64,000 nucleotides of DNA from Clostridiales bacterium (GCA_004553625.1 SFKX01000005.1:89614-153613), one strand, 5' to 3'. Shown: positions 1-8,313, counted from the first letter of the stretch. The notes: a model not told the origin generated them from the sequence alone. Translations and numbers: made by a program.

Positions 1-2
1 CG

Positions 3-743
3 GTCACAGGCATAAAAAAAGAGCGCCAGCGCGGCGCTCCTGCGGCCTATATGACCGCGCTGGCGCTGCTGGCGCTCGTGCACATCGCGTTTTGCGCCGT
101 GCAGTTCGCCTATCTCTTCGGCGGCGCCGAAGCTGCGGCGATGCAGGGCGGCTGGGCCGAATATGCGAGGCGCGGCTTCTACCAGCTCGTCCTCGTCGCG
201 GCCATAGACCTGGGCTTCGTGCTCTTCTGCTCGGCCAAGGGCGGCGGCACGGCGGCGGAAAAGGCCCTTTCCCTGCTCATCTGCGCGCTCACGCTCGTCA
301 TCCTGGCCTCGGCATTTTGGAGGATGCGGCTCTACATTGCGGCCTACGGCCTGAGTCTGCTGCGGGTGATGACGCTCTGGGCGATGGCATTCATTCTCCT
401 GAGTCTCGCGCTCGCCTCGGTCAAGATACTGCGGCCGGGCTTCAAGTTCTGGCCCTGCTTCGCGGCCCTGGGGCTCTACGGCTGGGTGCTCTTTAACGCC
501 GCGGGCGTGGACGCGCGCATAGCCGACTACAATGTGGACGCCTACCTCGACGGGCGGCTGCCTCAGGTGGACATCTACTACCTTGCGAACCTCTCTCCCT
601 CCGCCCTGCCCGCCCTTGAGCGCCTGAACGCCGCCGAGCCGGACGCGGAGCTAGAGCTTCTCATGGACGGCGTGACCAATCGCTTACATGCCCCCGCTAG
701 CTGGATAGAGTGGAGCCTGCCGCTGGCAAAATACACGGACTGA
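3..743 (+). CDS. DUF4173/DUF4153-type multi-pass membrane protein, C-terminal part
   Basis: The frame is open to the left edge, so this is the C-terminal part of a longer protein; the first ATG, at 51, is probably internal. About six hydrophobic segments can be seen, followed by a soluble C-terminal tail of about 90 residues. The segment YARRGFYQLVLVAAIDL and the overall pattern fit the DUF4173 (DUF4153-like) family of Firmicute membrane proteins. No catalytic motif is visible and the function is unknown. The next gene has its own promoter, so the two need not be an operon. Confidence 0.6.
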   Translation, partial: VTGIKKERQRGAPAAYMTALALLALVHIAFCAVQFAYLFGGAEAAAMQGGWAEYARRGFYQLVLVAAIDLGFVLFCSAKGGGTAAEKALSLLICALTLVILASAFWRMRLYIAAYGLSLLRVMTLWAMAFILLSLALASVKILRPGFKFWPCFAALGLYGWVLFNAAGVDARIADYNVDAYLDGRLPQVDIYYLANLSPSALPALERLNAAEPDAELELLMDGVTNRLHAPASWIEWSLPLAKYTD

Positions 744-766
744 AACCCGGACGCCGCCTATCTGTG

Positions 767-795
767 TTGACCGGAGCGCACCCTCTTGATATACT
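767..795 (+). promoter_or_regulatory. sigma-A-type promoter of the small membrane protein gene
   Basis: TTGACC (767-772), a 17-bp spacer and TATACT (790-795) lie 41 bp before the start codon at 837. A GGGGGA ribosome site lies just before the start. Confidence 0.6.
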
Positions 796-836
796 GAAAA
801 TGTAATTTATTCAAGTAAAAAGGGGGACGTCTGAAC

Positions 837-1118
837 ATGAAGCACACGGAGGATAAACTCACCGGCGCGGCGCTCGTACTCCTCTGCTGCGGCCTGGTGG
901 CCGCTTTGCTGTACTTGCTGATCGCCATAAACGACCGGAGCCTGGCCCCGCTGCTGACGGGGCTCATGGTGCTGCTGCTCTCCTTTGTGCAGTACTGGCT
1001 GCTGGGCGCCTTTGCCGAGCTCATAAAGAACACCCGCTCCATAAACGAGCTGCTCCAGGCCCGCTTCCCGGAGGCCGCCGTCCTTGAACAGTCTCAGGAG
1101 CCGGACGGGAAAAAATAA
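837..1118 (+). CDS. small two-TM membrane protein, unknown function
   Basis: A 93-residue protein. A short polar N-terminus (MKHTEDKLTG) is followed by two hydrophobic helices (about residues 10-30 and 38-62) and a charged cytoplasmic tail ending in DGKK. The ribosome site AAAGGGGGA precedes the ATG and a good promoter lies upstream. It resembles the small hypothetical membrane proteins common in clostridia. No family was recognised and no partner gene is evident: the neighbours are a DUF4173-type protein and pyridoxamine kinase. Confidence 0.6.
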   Translation: MKHTEDKLTGAALVLLCCGLVAALLYLLIAINDRSLAPLLTGLMVLLLSFVQYWLLGAFAELIKNTRSINELLQARFPEAAVLEQSQEPDGKK

Positions 1119-1145
1119 AAAGCCGGAGTCCGGCCGGCAAGCGCG

Positions 1146-1174
1146 TTGCAAGTTCCGTGAAATGGTGCTACAAT
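1146..1174 (+). promoter_or_regulatory. promoter of the pyridoxamine kinase gene, predicting a leaderless mRNA
   Basis: TTGCAA (1146-1151), 17 bp, TACAAT (1169-1174). Transcription should start near 1181, and an in-frame ATG sits at 1182. The earlier in-frame ATG at 1173 overlaps the -10 box and would not be transcribed. Confidence 0.45.
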
Positions 1175-1181
1175 GTCGCTT

Positions 1182-2060
1182 ATGGAAAACGTACTGCCAA
1201 AACTCAAGAGGATAGCCGCCGTACACGACATCTCCGGCTTTGGGAAGTGCTCGCTGACCGTGGCGCTGCCGGTCGTCTCCGCGACGGGCGTCGAGTGCGC
1301 CTGTATGCCTACAGCCCTGTTCTCCACCCACACGGGCGAGTTCACGGGCTGGACCTTCCGCGACCTGACGGACCAGATGCTGCCCATGGCCCGGCACTGG
1401 CACAGTATCGGCATGCCCTTTGACGGCATCTACTCCGGCTACCTCGCCTCCCCCGCGCAGGTGGAGCTGCTGGGGCGCGTCATAGACGAGCTTGCCGGCC
1501 CGGAGACGCTCATCGTCTGCGACCCGGCTATGGCCGACAACGGCAGGTATTACGCCGGCCTCGGCGACGGACTGCGCGACGCCTTCCGCGCCCTCTTCGC
1601 GCGCGCCCACGTCGTCACCCCAAATATAACGGAGGCGGCGCTCCTCACGGGAGAGGAGTACCGCCCGGCCCCACACGACGCGGAGTATGTAGACAAATTG
1701 TTCTGCGGCCTGGAACGTCTCGGCCCCAAGGTGGCCGCCATCACGGGCGTACACCCCTCGGATAAGGAGATAGGCATCGTCGTGCGAGACTTCTCCACAG
1801 GAGAGAGCTTCGCGGCTATGGCCCCGGCGCTGCACGGCGTGTTCTACGGCACGGGCGACATCTTCGCCTCCGCCTTCGCTGCCCTGCTCGTGCGCGGAGC
1901 AGGCGCAGGCCAGGCGCTGGAGGCCGCAAGTGCGCTCGTGCGCGAGAGCATAGAGCGCAGCTTCCGCCGCGATACGCCCCGGCCCTGGGGCGTGGACTTC
2001 GAGGGTGCCCTTCCGGCCTACGTCCGACGCGTGGAGGCCATTTTCAGTCCTTCGACCTGA
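1182..2060 (+). CDS. pdxY: pyridoxamine/pyridoxal kinase (PfkB/ribokinase-like)
   Basis: Phosphorylates pyridoxal, pyridoxamine or pyridoxine with ATP in the cytoplasmic vitamin B6 salvage pathway. The 292-residue length is normal for the family. Visible family features are the N-terminal substrate loop HDISGFGKCSLT (15-26), VCDPAMADNG (112-121), the VTPNITEA motif (145-152) and the GTGD anion hole with catalytic Asp226. The start at 1182 is chosen because the predicted -10 box covers the upstream ATG at 1173. No Shine-Dalgarno sequence precedes 1182. The 3' end overlaps the convergent rsmI gene by 17 bp. Substrate preference (pyridoxamine as in PdxY-like clostridial enzymes, or pyridoxal) cannot be read from the sequence. 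Confidence 0.88.
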   Translation: MENVLPKLKRIAAVHDISGFGKCSLTVALPVVSATGVECACMPTALFSTHTGEFTGWTFRDLTDQMLPMARHWHSIGMPFDGIYSGYLASPAQVELLGRVIDELAGPETLIVCDPAMADNGRYYAGLGDGLRDAFRALFARAHVVTPNITEAALLTGEEYRPAPHDAEYVDKLFCGLERLGPKVAAITGVHPSDKEIGIVVRDFSTGESFAAMAPALHGVFYGTGDIFASAFAALLVRGAGAGQALEAASALVRESIERSFRRDTPRPWGVDFEGALPAYVRRVEAIFSPST

Positions 2061-2880
2061 GCGCGAGCTCGTAGAGCTCGTTTTTTGAATAACCGGTATC
2101 CGCCGCAGCGAGCTTAGCCGCCTCCTTCAGGGAGCGTCCCTCGCTGCGGTAGTATTTTACCCGTTCGAGCGCCGCCTCCGCCGTGGGCCGCTCCTCTGTC
2201 TGCTCCGGCGCGCCCTCTATGACGAGGACGAACTCGCCGCGCGGCGGCTCCGCCTCGTATAGCTTTGCGGCCTCGCCCAAGGTCGTGCGCACGACCTCCT
2301 CGTGCAGCTTGGTAAGCTCGCGGCAGAGCGAGACCCGCCGCTCCGGCCCGAAGGCCGCGGCCAGGTCTGCGAGCGTCTTTTGCAGCTTGTGCGGAGCCTC
2401 GTAGAAGATCATCGTCCTCCGCTCGCCGCGCAGGGAGTCCAGGTGTTCCTCTCGGCTCTTCTTTGAGGTGGAGAGAAAGCCCTCGAAGCAAAACCTGCCC
2501 GCCGGCAGGGCCGAGAGCGCAAGTGCCGTCACGGCGGCGCAGGGGCCGGGTACGCAGCTTATCTCTATGCCCTCCTCAGCGCAGGCTACAGCCAGGTCCT
2601 CGCCCGGGTCCGAGACTATGGGCATGCCCGCGTCCGTGACGAGAGCGCAGTTCTCGCCGGAGAGGATGCGCTCGACTATGCGCTCGCCGCTGCGCTCCTT
2701 ATTGTGCTGGTAGTAGCTCACGAGGGGCTTCGTTATGCCGAAGTGGTTCAAAAGCTTGAGCGTCACGCGCGTGTCCTCAGCGGCAATGAAGTCCGCCTCC
2801 TCGAGCGCGCGGCGCGCCCTGGGCGAGAGGTCGCCGAGGTTGCCTATGGGCGTACCTACGAGTGTGAGTGTTCCTGCCAT
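2044..2880 (-). CDS. rsmI: 16S rRNA (cytidine1402-2'-O)-methyltransferase
   Basis: SAM-dependent 2'-O-methylation of C1402 in the 16S rRNA decoding centre. The 278-residue protein begins MAGTLTLVGTPIGNLGD, the typical RsmI N-terminus. It shows AEDTR, VTDAGMPIVSDPGE, VPGPCAA and FEGFLSTSKKSREEHL, all RsmI/tetrapyrrole-methylase-fold signatures. The open frame continues upstream, but the family start is at 2880, where the ATG overlaps the stop of the tRNA methyltransferase gene (ATGA). The two are therefore likely translationally coupled in a three-gene operon. The 3' end overlaps pdxY by 17 bp in convergent orientation. Confidence 0.93.
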   Translation of the reverse strand: MAGTLTLVGTPIGNLGDLSPRARRALEEADFIAAEDTRVTLKLLNHFGITKPLVSYYQHNKERSGERIVERILSGENCALVTDAGMPIVSDPGEDLAVACAEEGIEISCVPGPCAAVTALALSALPAGRFCFEGFLSTSKKSREEHLDSLRGERRTMIFYEAPHKLQKTLADLAAAFGPERRVSLCRELTKLHEEVVRTTLGEAAKLYEAEPPRGEFVLVIEGAPEQTEERPTAEAALERVKYYRSEGRSLKEAAKLAAADTGYSKNELYELALRSKD

Positions 2881-3590
2881 CAGATATCCTCCCTGTGGTA
2901 GATCCGGCGGACCTCCGCCGTGTCGCGGCCGTCCGGGCCGGTCAGGATGAGAGGGGCCAGCAGCTCGAGTCCGGGCCGCGCCCCCTTCCTGCCCTCGGCC
3001 AGGACGAGGCTGGGGGCCTTCTCCGCCCGGTACTGGACCAGGCGCAGGCGCTTGGGCTCCAGCCCCGCGCCGCTCATGAGCGTGAAGAGCTCCGCCAGCC
3101 GCTCCGGCCTGTGCACGAGGCAGAAAACCCCGCCCGTCCTGAGACACCAGGCCGCCGCAGCAACCACCTCAGCCAGCGTGCAGCCCTTTTCCGAGCGCGC
3201 CACCGCCCTGGACTCAGTCCCCGAGGCCATGCCGCTGCCCTCCGGAAAGTATGGCGGGTTGCAGACGGCGAGGCCGTAGGCCGCGTGCGGCAGCGCCGCG
3301 CGGTGCTCGCGTATGTCGAGGCAGAGCGCCCTCGCGCGTCCGGCCAGCCCGTTCGCCGCGAAGTTCCGCTCCGCGGAGGCCGTGGCCGCCGGGTCTATCT
3401 CCGCGCAGTCCAGGTTTAGCCCCGGCTCACGCGAGAGCAGCAAAAGCGAGATTAGCCCCGCGCCCGAGCAGAGCTCCACCGCCCTGCCCGGCTTCGCCCT
3501 GACGAAGTCCGCCAGCAGGACAGAGTCCGTCGTTATGGGAAAGGCTCCTCCGCCCTCGTAGAGCGGCCCGCCTGTCCAAAGCTCCGTCAT
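2880..3590 (-). CDS. trmN6: tRNA1(Val) (adenine37-N6)-methyltransferase-like enzyme
   Basis: A 236-residue Rossmann-fold methyltransferase. The SAM loop ELCSGAGLISLLL (39-51), the acidic strand DCAEIDP and the catalytic NPPY motif (111-114) mark an N6-adenine methyltransferase of the YfiC/TrmN6 type. It probably modifies A37 of valine tRNA, the usual annotation of this clostridial family immediately before rsmI. Its ATG (3590) overlaps the stop of the upstream lipoprotein gene as ATGA, and its stop overlaps the rsmI start. This suggests coupled translation of all three genes. An alternative is a related NPPY methyltransferase acting on another RNA. Confidence 0.82.
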   Translation of the reverse strand: MTELWTGGPLYEGGGAFPITTDSVLLADFVRAKPGRAVELCSGAGLISLLLLSREPGLNLDCAEIDPAATASAERNFAANGLAGRARALCLDIREHRAALPHAAYGLAVCNPPYFPEGSGMASGTESRAVARSEKGCTLAEVVAAAAWCLRTGGVFCLVHRPERLAELFTLMSGAGLEPKRLRLVQYRAEKAPSLVLAEGRKGARPGLELLAPLILTGPDGRDTAEVRRIYHREDI

Positions 3591-5176
3591 GAGCCGAATT
3601 CCTCCCTGAGCCAGTCAAGATATCCCGCATATAGCTCGTCAAAGTACTCGTCCGTCGGGAAGGACGCCCGATAGCCCTCGAGGTCCAGCGAGGCCGCGGC
3701 GAGCTGGTCAAACGTCAGATATCCATGTTCGAGCAGGTACTCGCAGAAGGCGTAGGACTTCGCGTGGCTGAGTTCGGTGCTGGGATACCTGGGCTCGTAA
3801 AACGAGCTCATCACGTCCCCCGTCGGCTTGGACACCATTTTTATGAACACGTCGCGCTCGGGGTGCAGGAGCATGGCATAGGTCATGGCCTTCACCAGCG
3901 GTATCGCAGGCGACTCGAGAGTCTGCGCCTCGCTCGCGTCCACGCCGGAGAGCTCCTTGAATATACGGCGTATCTCTCCGAATATGAAGCGCTCGTCCTC
4001 CGACGCGCCCTCCACCGTGTCGATATTCTCCATCAGGTCGAAGAATATCCCGTAGTCCTCATAGCTTATCCACCACTCGGTGCAGTGCATCGCTACGCCT
4101 TCGAACACCCAGCCCGCTTCACCGCAGGGCTCGTCTATCGTCAGTGCGTGCGCGAGCTCGTGCAGCCCGGCGCTGGGAGCGCGCAGATGCACCACGGCGC
4201 TGTAAACGTCGGTGCAGGATGCGTCAATGTTTTCCTCAAAGCGCACCTCGTAGGGTCTCGTCTGCTCTATACGCACCCAGCTCTCCGGCGCGTTGGCCTC
4301 AAGGTAGTCCAACAGCCAGTCGAGGCCTGTGCAGAGCCGCAGCACATAGGCCGAGGCCGCGTCGGCGTCCGTCATCCACTCCGTCGGCACGGGACGGAAG
4401 GTAAATACACTGCGGGTGAACTCGGCGGGATAGTACACGTTCTGCGTCCAGTCCAGCTCCATGAGCGTTTGCAGCCCATCCGTCTCCACCTCAAGGCCGA
4501 GGCTCTTGAGCCAGCCTGGGAGATATTCCGCGCAGCTGCCGCGCAGGGCGTCCTGCCCGGCCTCGCCGATGACATAGGCCGCCAGGGACTGGGCGCAGTC
4601 GGACGCCAGGGCGATGGTCTCCGCGTCCGCGAAGTCCTCCGTGAAATAGAAGGGCGCCAGCGAGAGGAGGTTCGACCCCTCGTGAGCCGCCAGATACGCA
4701 GCGATCTCATCCGCGAGGCCGTCCGGCACCTCGCCGCCGAAGAGCTCGCGGCTCAGGCCCTCGGCCTGCCAGCGGCCGGTTATGCCGAGTGCGGCGGAGA
4801 CGAGCGCAGGGCGGTATTCCCCACTTTCGACAGCTTCGGCGGTGCAGAAGAGCTCCGCCCCGCTCACAAACGGCGCGTCGGTCAGCGGTCCATTGAGTAT
4901 GTAAATGTCAGCCTCACCCGCACCGGAGAGCGCGGAGTAGTCCTCCGCGACCTTCTGCGCCAGCTCCGGCGAGGCCGTCTCGTCAAACGCGCTCGTGGAA
5001 AAGTGTATGCCCAGCCCGCCGAGCGCGACGGACTTCGTCTCGATGTGCGCAGGATAGACCTCGTCTCTCTCATGCACTCCGTCGGTGAATTCCTGCAGCT
5101 CCGGGGCCGGCGATGAGCAAGCGGAGAGGCCCAAAACGAGGGAGATGGCAAGCAGCGCGGCGGCGAATCTCTTCAT
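3587..5176 (-). CDS. secreted lipoprotein with a gluzincin-type zinc peptidase motif
   Basis: A 529-residue protein with a signal peptide and lipobox GLSAC (Cys20), so it should be lipid-anchored outside the cell. HELAH (339-343) followed 16 residues later by a FEGVA glutamate (E359) matches the HExxH...E arrangement of gluzincin metallopeptidases (peptidase-MA-like). The start at 5176 is set by the signal peptide and a strong AGGAGGAAGG ribosome site; the open frame runs 25 codons further upstream. It is the first gene of an operon with the tRNA1(Val) methyltransferase and rsmI (ATGA overlap), an odd pairing of a surface protein with RNA-modifying enzymes. Its substrate is unknown. Confidence 0.7.
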   Translation of the reverse strand: MKRFAAALLAISLVLGLSACSSPAPELQEFTDGVHERDEVYPAHIETKSVALGGLGIHFSTSAFDETASPELAQKVAEDYSALSGAGEADIYILNGPLTDAPFVSGAELFCTAEAVESGEYRPALVSAALGITGRWQAEGLSRELFGGEVPDGLADEIAAYLAAHEGSNLLSLAPFYFTEDFADAETIALASDCAQSLAAYVIGEAGQDALRGSCAEYLPGWLKSLGLEVETDGLQTLMELDWTQNVYYPAEFTRSVFTFRPVPTEWMTDADAASAYVLRLCTGLDWLLDYLEANAPESWVRIEQTRPYEVRFEENIDASCTDVYSAVVHLRAPSAGLHELAHALTIDEPCGEAGWVFEGVAMHCTEWWISYEDYGIFFDLMENIDTVEGASEDERFIFGEIRRIFKELSGVDASEAQTLESPAIPLVKAMTYAMLLHPERDVFIKMVSKPTGDVMSSFYEPRYPSTELSHAKSYAFCEYLLEHGYLTFDQLAAASLDLEGYRASFPTDEYFDELYAGYLDWLREEFGS

Positions 5177-5251
5177 TTGTCCTTCCTCCTCACAGCTTTT
5201 CTGACCACAGTATACCAAATTCCCGGCCCGAGTTGAAGTCCATGCGGGCAT

Positions 5252-5290
5252 AAAAATAGAGGGCCGCTTTCACGACCCTCTGATTTTTTT
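5252..5290 (-). terminator. intrinsic terminator after the ferredoxin gene
   Basis: The stem GAGGG/CCCTC, with two more pairs beyond one mismatch (5259-5280), is followed on the minus strand by TATTTTT. A T-run on the plus side (5284-5290) could make it work in both directions. Confidence 0.6.
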
Positions 5291-5294
5291 GCGA

Positions 5295-5465
5295 TTACTC
5301 CTCGACTATGGCGTCGGCAGGGCAATTCTCCTTGCAGGTGCCGCAGGAGACGCACTTGTCCTGGTCGATGACGTACTTATCGTCGCCCATATCGATGGCC
5401 TCAGCAGGACAGTTGGCAGCGCAGGTGCCGCAGGAGACGCAGTTGTCAGTGATAACGAATGCCAT
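5295..5465 (-). CDS. 2[4Fe-4S] clostridial-type ferredoxin
   Basis: A 56-residue low-potential electron carrier. Translation gives two near-identical halves, each with CVSCGTC followed by a distal CP (Cys9-12-15-19 and Cys38-41-44-48). This is the exact CxxCxxCxxxCP spacing that binds two [4Fe-4S] clusters. A strong ribosome site (GGAGGT) precedes the ATG, and a terminator follows, so it is a monocistronic gene. It probably serves anaerobic redox enzymes such as pyruvate:ferredoxin oxidoreductase or hydrogenase, although none is encoded nearby. Confidence 0.95.
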   Translation of the reverse strand: MAFVITDNCVSCGTCAANCPAEAIDMGDDKYVIDQDKCVSCGTCKENCPADAIVEE

Positions 5466-5648
5466 TTTGTTACCTCCGTTCGATCTTTATTTATACATTC
5501 CCCGGTTCTGGGATCAGGTACATGAGCATTTTATCACAATGTCCGCGAAAATCAATAGCGATTTGCTAAGGTACTGGTTATAAGCGCCCTTGCCTGGAAA
5601 TACTTTCTCTGTCGCGCCCATTCGCCCGCTTCGGCGCGGGGCGCGGGG

Positions 5649-5654
5649 TATAAT
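5649..5654 (+). promoter_or_regulatory. -10 box of the clpC-like gene
   Basis: TATAAT precedes an AGGAGG ribosome site (5661-5666) by only six bases, giving a very short leader. No convincing -35 hexamer is visible 17 bp upstream. No CtsR operator repeat is seen either. Confidence 0.35.
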
Positions 5655-5677
5655 CGCTCTAGGAGGCAGGGGAAGGC

Positions 5678-7960
5678 ATGAAAAACAGCGCAAGATTCAC
5701 TGAGCGCGCCTCAGGCGCGATAGCGGCGGCCAGGGATGCGGCGGCCTCGCTGGGTCACAGCTACATCGGTACGGAGCACCTGCTGCTCGGCATCGCGGCG
5801 GAAACGGAGGGCCTGGGTGCCAGGCTGCTCAGCGGTCAGGGTCTCGACATGGCCTCGCTTACCAGACTCGTAGCCGCCGAAATGGGCAGCGGCGCGCCGG
5901 GCGCGCCCGAACAGGGTCTCACCAGCAACGCCGCCGCCGCAATAGAGCGCGCCGCGGAGGAGGCCCGCAGGCTTGGCCAGGGCTATGTCGGCACCGAGCA
6001 TCTGCTGCTGGGCGTACTGCGGCTTCCGGACTGCGCCGCCGTAAGGCTGCTGAACGCCTCTGGCCGTGCCCCGGATACGATATATACGGAGATACTGGAC
6101 CTCTTCGGCTCGCCGGAAAGCCGTCCCGGACGCCAGGAGTCCGGACGCAGTCAGGCCCCCTTCCGCCCGCCCTACCGCCGTGCGGAGACACGCGTCCTGG
6201 ACCAGTATAGCCGCGACCTCACCCTTATCGCCGGTGGCGGAGGCGCGGACCCCGTGGTGGGACGTGAACGCGAGATAAGCCGCGTCATTCAGATCCTCTC
6301 CCGCCGCACAAAGAACAACCCCGTTCTCGTCGGCGAGCCCGGCGTTGGCAAGACCGCCGTGGCAGAAGGCCTTGCCCGCCGCGTTGCCCGGGGCGAGGTA
6401 CCGGACACGCTCAAGAACCGGCGCATCGTCACGCTTGACCTCGCCTCCATGCTGGCCGGCACCAAATACCGCGGCGACTTTGAGGATAGGGTCAAGTGCA
6501 TAATCAAAGAGGTCCAGCGTGCCGGAGACGTCATCGTGTTCATAGACGAGCTGCACACGATAGTAGGCGCGGGCTCGGCCGAGGGCGCCATAGATGCCGC
6601 AAACATCCTCAAGCCCGCACTGGGCCGCGGCGAGATCCAGGTCATCGGTGCGACTACGCCGGAGGAATACCGGAAGCACATCGAAAAGGACGCTGCGCTA
6701 GAGCGCCGCTTCCAGCCCGTGGACGTGCCTGAGCCGGACGAGGCCTGCTGCGTCCGGATGCTCCGCGCGCTTCGTGGCTCTCTGGAGACGCACCACGGTC
6801 TGCAAATCACCGACGAGGCCATCAGCGCCGCCGTCCGACTTTCCGTGCGCTATATCTGTGACCGCTTCCTGCCGGACAAGGCCATAGACCTGCTGGACGA
6901 GGCCGCATCGCACGTGCGGCTGGAGTCCGGTCCACAGGCGCGGCAGACCGTGGAGGCCTCGGACGTGGCGGACGTCGTGTCGGCCTGGACTGGCGTACCC
7001 GCTTCCGCGATATCCGAACCGGAGAGCGAGCGGCTGCTGAGACTCGAGGAGGCGCTGCACCGGCGTGTCATCGGCCAGGATGAGGCTGTGTCGGCCGTGG
7101 CCCGGGCGATAAGGCGCGGACGCGTTGGCCTGTCGGACCCGAGGCGGCCAATGGGCAGCTTCATATTCCTGGGTCCCACGGGCGTGGGCAAGACCGAGCT
7201 CTGCCGGGCTTTAGCCGAGGCGGTCTATGGAGACCGCGATGCGCTCATCCGGCTGGACATGTCTGAATACATGGAAAAGCACGCGGTATCCAAGCTCATC
7301 GGCTCGCCCCCGGGCTATGTGGGCTACGGCGAGGGTGGCCAGCTGACGGAGCGGGTCCGGCGCAGGCCCTGGTCGGTCGTGCTCTTTGACGAGATAGAAA
7401 AGGCGCACGAGGACGTGTACAATCTGCTGCTTCAGATCATGGAGGACGGCAGACTTACCGATTCCGCCGGACGGCGGGCGGATTTTCGGAGCACGATAGT
7501 TGTCATGACCTCGAATATTGGTGCGAAGGCGATAACGGAGGACCGTCCCGCGCTAGGTTTTTCGGGCGCTCCCAGGGACGGAGACGGGGCAGTAAAGGAA
7601 GCGGTCATGGCGGAGCTGCGCCGGACCTTCCGCCCGGAGTTTCTGAACAGGGTAGACGACACGATAGTCTTCCGCCGCCTGAGCCGTGAGGACGTGCGCC
7701 AGATAGCCCGTGGCATGACGGAGGCGGTGTGCGGCAGGATGCGCGAGCTGGGCGTAGAGCTGCGCGTGACGGACGAGGCGCTGGACCTGTTGGCGGAGCG
7801 GGGCTTTGACCCGGCCTACGGAGCCCGGCCGCTGCGCCGGCAGATAAGCGCGCTGCTGGAGGACCCGGCAGCCGACGCCATACTGACAGGCCGCGCAGCC
7901 CCAGGCGACAGGCTGATCGCCACCGCCTGCGGCGGAGAGATAGTTCTGGAAAAGGAGTAA
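5678..7960 (+). CDS. clpC: ClpC-type AAA+ unfoldase lacking the middle (M) domain
   Basis: A 760-residue HSP100 ATPase that would unfold proteins for ClpP. Two Clp-N repeats (about 1-145, each with a GTEHLLLG motif) precede AAA-1 (Walker A GEPGVGKTA, 219-227; Walker B VFIDE near 287-291) and AAA-2 (Walker A GPTGVGKTE, 499-507). In standard ClpC a coiled-coil M domain with a UVR motif lies between AAA-1 subdomains and AAA-2. Here only about 15 residues (416-429) separate HVRLES from DVADVVSAWTGVP, so the M domain is absent, as in ClpA. It stands alone, without the ctsR-mcsA-mcsB genes that often accompany clpC. Product assignment is firm; the adaptor-free regulation is inferred. Confidence 0.9.
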   Translation: MKNSARFTERASGAIAAARDAAASLGHSYIGTEHLLLGIAAETEGLGARLLSGQGLDMASLTRLVAAEMGSGAPGAPEQGLTSNAAAAIERAAEEARRLGQGYVGTEHLLLGVLRLPDCAAVRLLNASGRAPDTIYTEILDLFGSPESRPGRQESGRSQAPFRPPYRRAETRVLDQYSRDLTLIAGGGGADPVVGREREISRVIQILSRRTKNNPVLVGEPGVGKTAVAEGLARRVARGEVPDTLKNRRIVTLDLASMLAGTKYRGDFEDRVKCIIKEVQRAGDVIVFIDELHTIVGAGSAEGAIDAANILKPALGRGEIQVIGATTPEEYRKHIEKDAALERRFQPVDVPEPDEACCVRMLRALRGSLETHHGLQITDEAISAAVRLSVRYICDRFLPDKAIDLLDEAASHVRLESGPQARQTVEASDVADVVSAWTGVPASAISEPESERLLRLEEALHRRVIGQDEAVSAVARAIRRGRVGLSDPRRPMGSFIFLGPTGVGKTELCRALAEAVYGDRDALIRLDMSEYMEKHAVSKLIGSPPGYVGYGEGGQLTERVRRRPWSVVLFDEIEKAHEDVYNLLLQIMEDGRLTDSAGRRADFRSTIVVMTSNIGAKAITEDRPALGFSGAPRDGDGAVKEAVMAELRRTFRPEFLNRVDDTIVFRRLSREDVRQIARGMTEAVCGRMRELGVELRVTDEALDLLAERGFDPAYGARPLRRQISALLEDPAADAILTGRAAPGDRLIATACGGEIVLEKE

Positions 7961-7990
7961 ACCCCGCCGCAAGTTCGGCCCGTGGAAAGC

Positions 7991-8025
7991 AAAAGCCCTG
8001 AGACGTACGCGTCTCAGGGCTTTTT
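7991..8025. terminator. bidirectional terminator between clpC and tRNA-Leu
   Basis: A perfect 15-bp stem (AAAAGCCCTGAGACG with its complement around a TACG loop) with A and T runs on the two sides. It can end clpC on the plus strand and tRNA-Leu(TAA) on the minus strand. Confidence 0.85.
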
Positions 8026-8111
8026 GGTGCCGGTGACGGGGCTCGAACCCGTACATCCTTGCGGATATGGGATTTTAAGTCCCAGGTGTCTGCCAGTTCC
8101 ACCACACCGGC
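8025..8111 (-). tRNA. tRNA-Leu (anticodon TAA), CCA encoded
   Basis: An 87-nt class II tRNA. The acceptor stem GCCGGTG pairs with CACCGGC before A-CCA. The anticodon loop reads CTTAAAA (anticodon TAA), a long variable arm is present, and the T-arm is GGTTCGA. Its promoter lies just upstream at 8123-8151. Confidence 0.95.
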
Positions 8112-8122
8112 TCTCGGCTTAA

Positions 8123-8151
8123 ATTTAACACCCGCACGGCCGTCGTGTCAA
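8123..8151 (-). promoter_or_regulatory. promoter of tRNA-Leu(TAA)
   Basis: On the minus strand: TTGACA (8151-8146), 17-bp GC-rich spacer, TTAAAT (8128-8123), placing the start a few bases before the tRNA. Confidence 0.6.
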
Positions 8152-8178
8152 TATTACGCGAGCGCAGCAACTTTTTTG

Positions 8179-8207
8179 TTGACAATCTCGCAAACTGGTG
8201 CTATTAT
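8179..8207 (+). promoter_or_regulatory. promoter of tRNA-Leu(CAG)
   Basis: TTGACA (8179-8184), 17 bp, TATTAT (8202-8207); a TATAAT also starts at 8205. The tRNA begins at 8225. Confidence 0.65.
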
Positions 8208-8224
8208 AATCGAGCATTCTAAAT

Positions 8225-8312
8225 GCGCGAGTGGTGGAATTGGCAGACTCGCTAGATTCAGGTTCTAGTGTGCACTACGCACGTGCGGGTTCAAGTCCCG
8301 CCTCGCGCACCA
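8225..8312 (+). tRNA. tRNA-Leu (anticodon CAG), CCA encoded
   Basis: An 88-nt class II tRNA. The acceptor stem GCGCGAG/CTCGCGC is followed by A-CCA. The anticodon stem CTAGA/TCTAG encloses TTCAGGT (anticodon CAG), and there is a long variable arm and a GGTTCAA T-loop. It is divergent from the neighbouring tRNA-Leu(TAA). Confidence 0.95.
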
Positions 8313-8313
8313 T

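Noticed and set aside
807..1835. 342-residue open frame antisense to pyridoxamine kinase
   Set aside because: Arg/Gly/His-rich translation with no family signal; the opposite strand encodes a clear kinase. Typical shadow frame in GC-rich DNA.
3725..5116. 463-residue open frame antisense to the metallopeptidase lipoprotein
   Set aside because: No ribosome site, low-complexity composition; the sense strand has a signal peptide and HELAH motif.
5466..5677. CtsR or HrcA operator before clpC
   Set aside because: Searched by eye for the heptad repeat and the CIRCE inverted repeat; neither is present.
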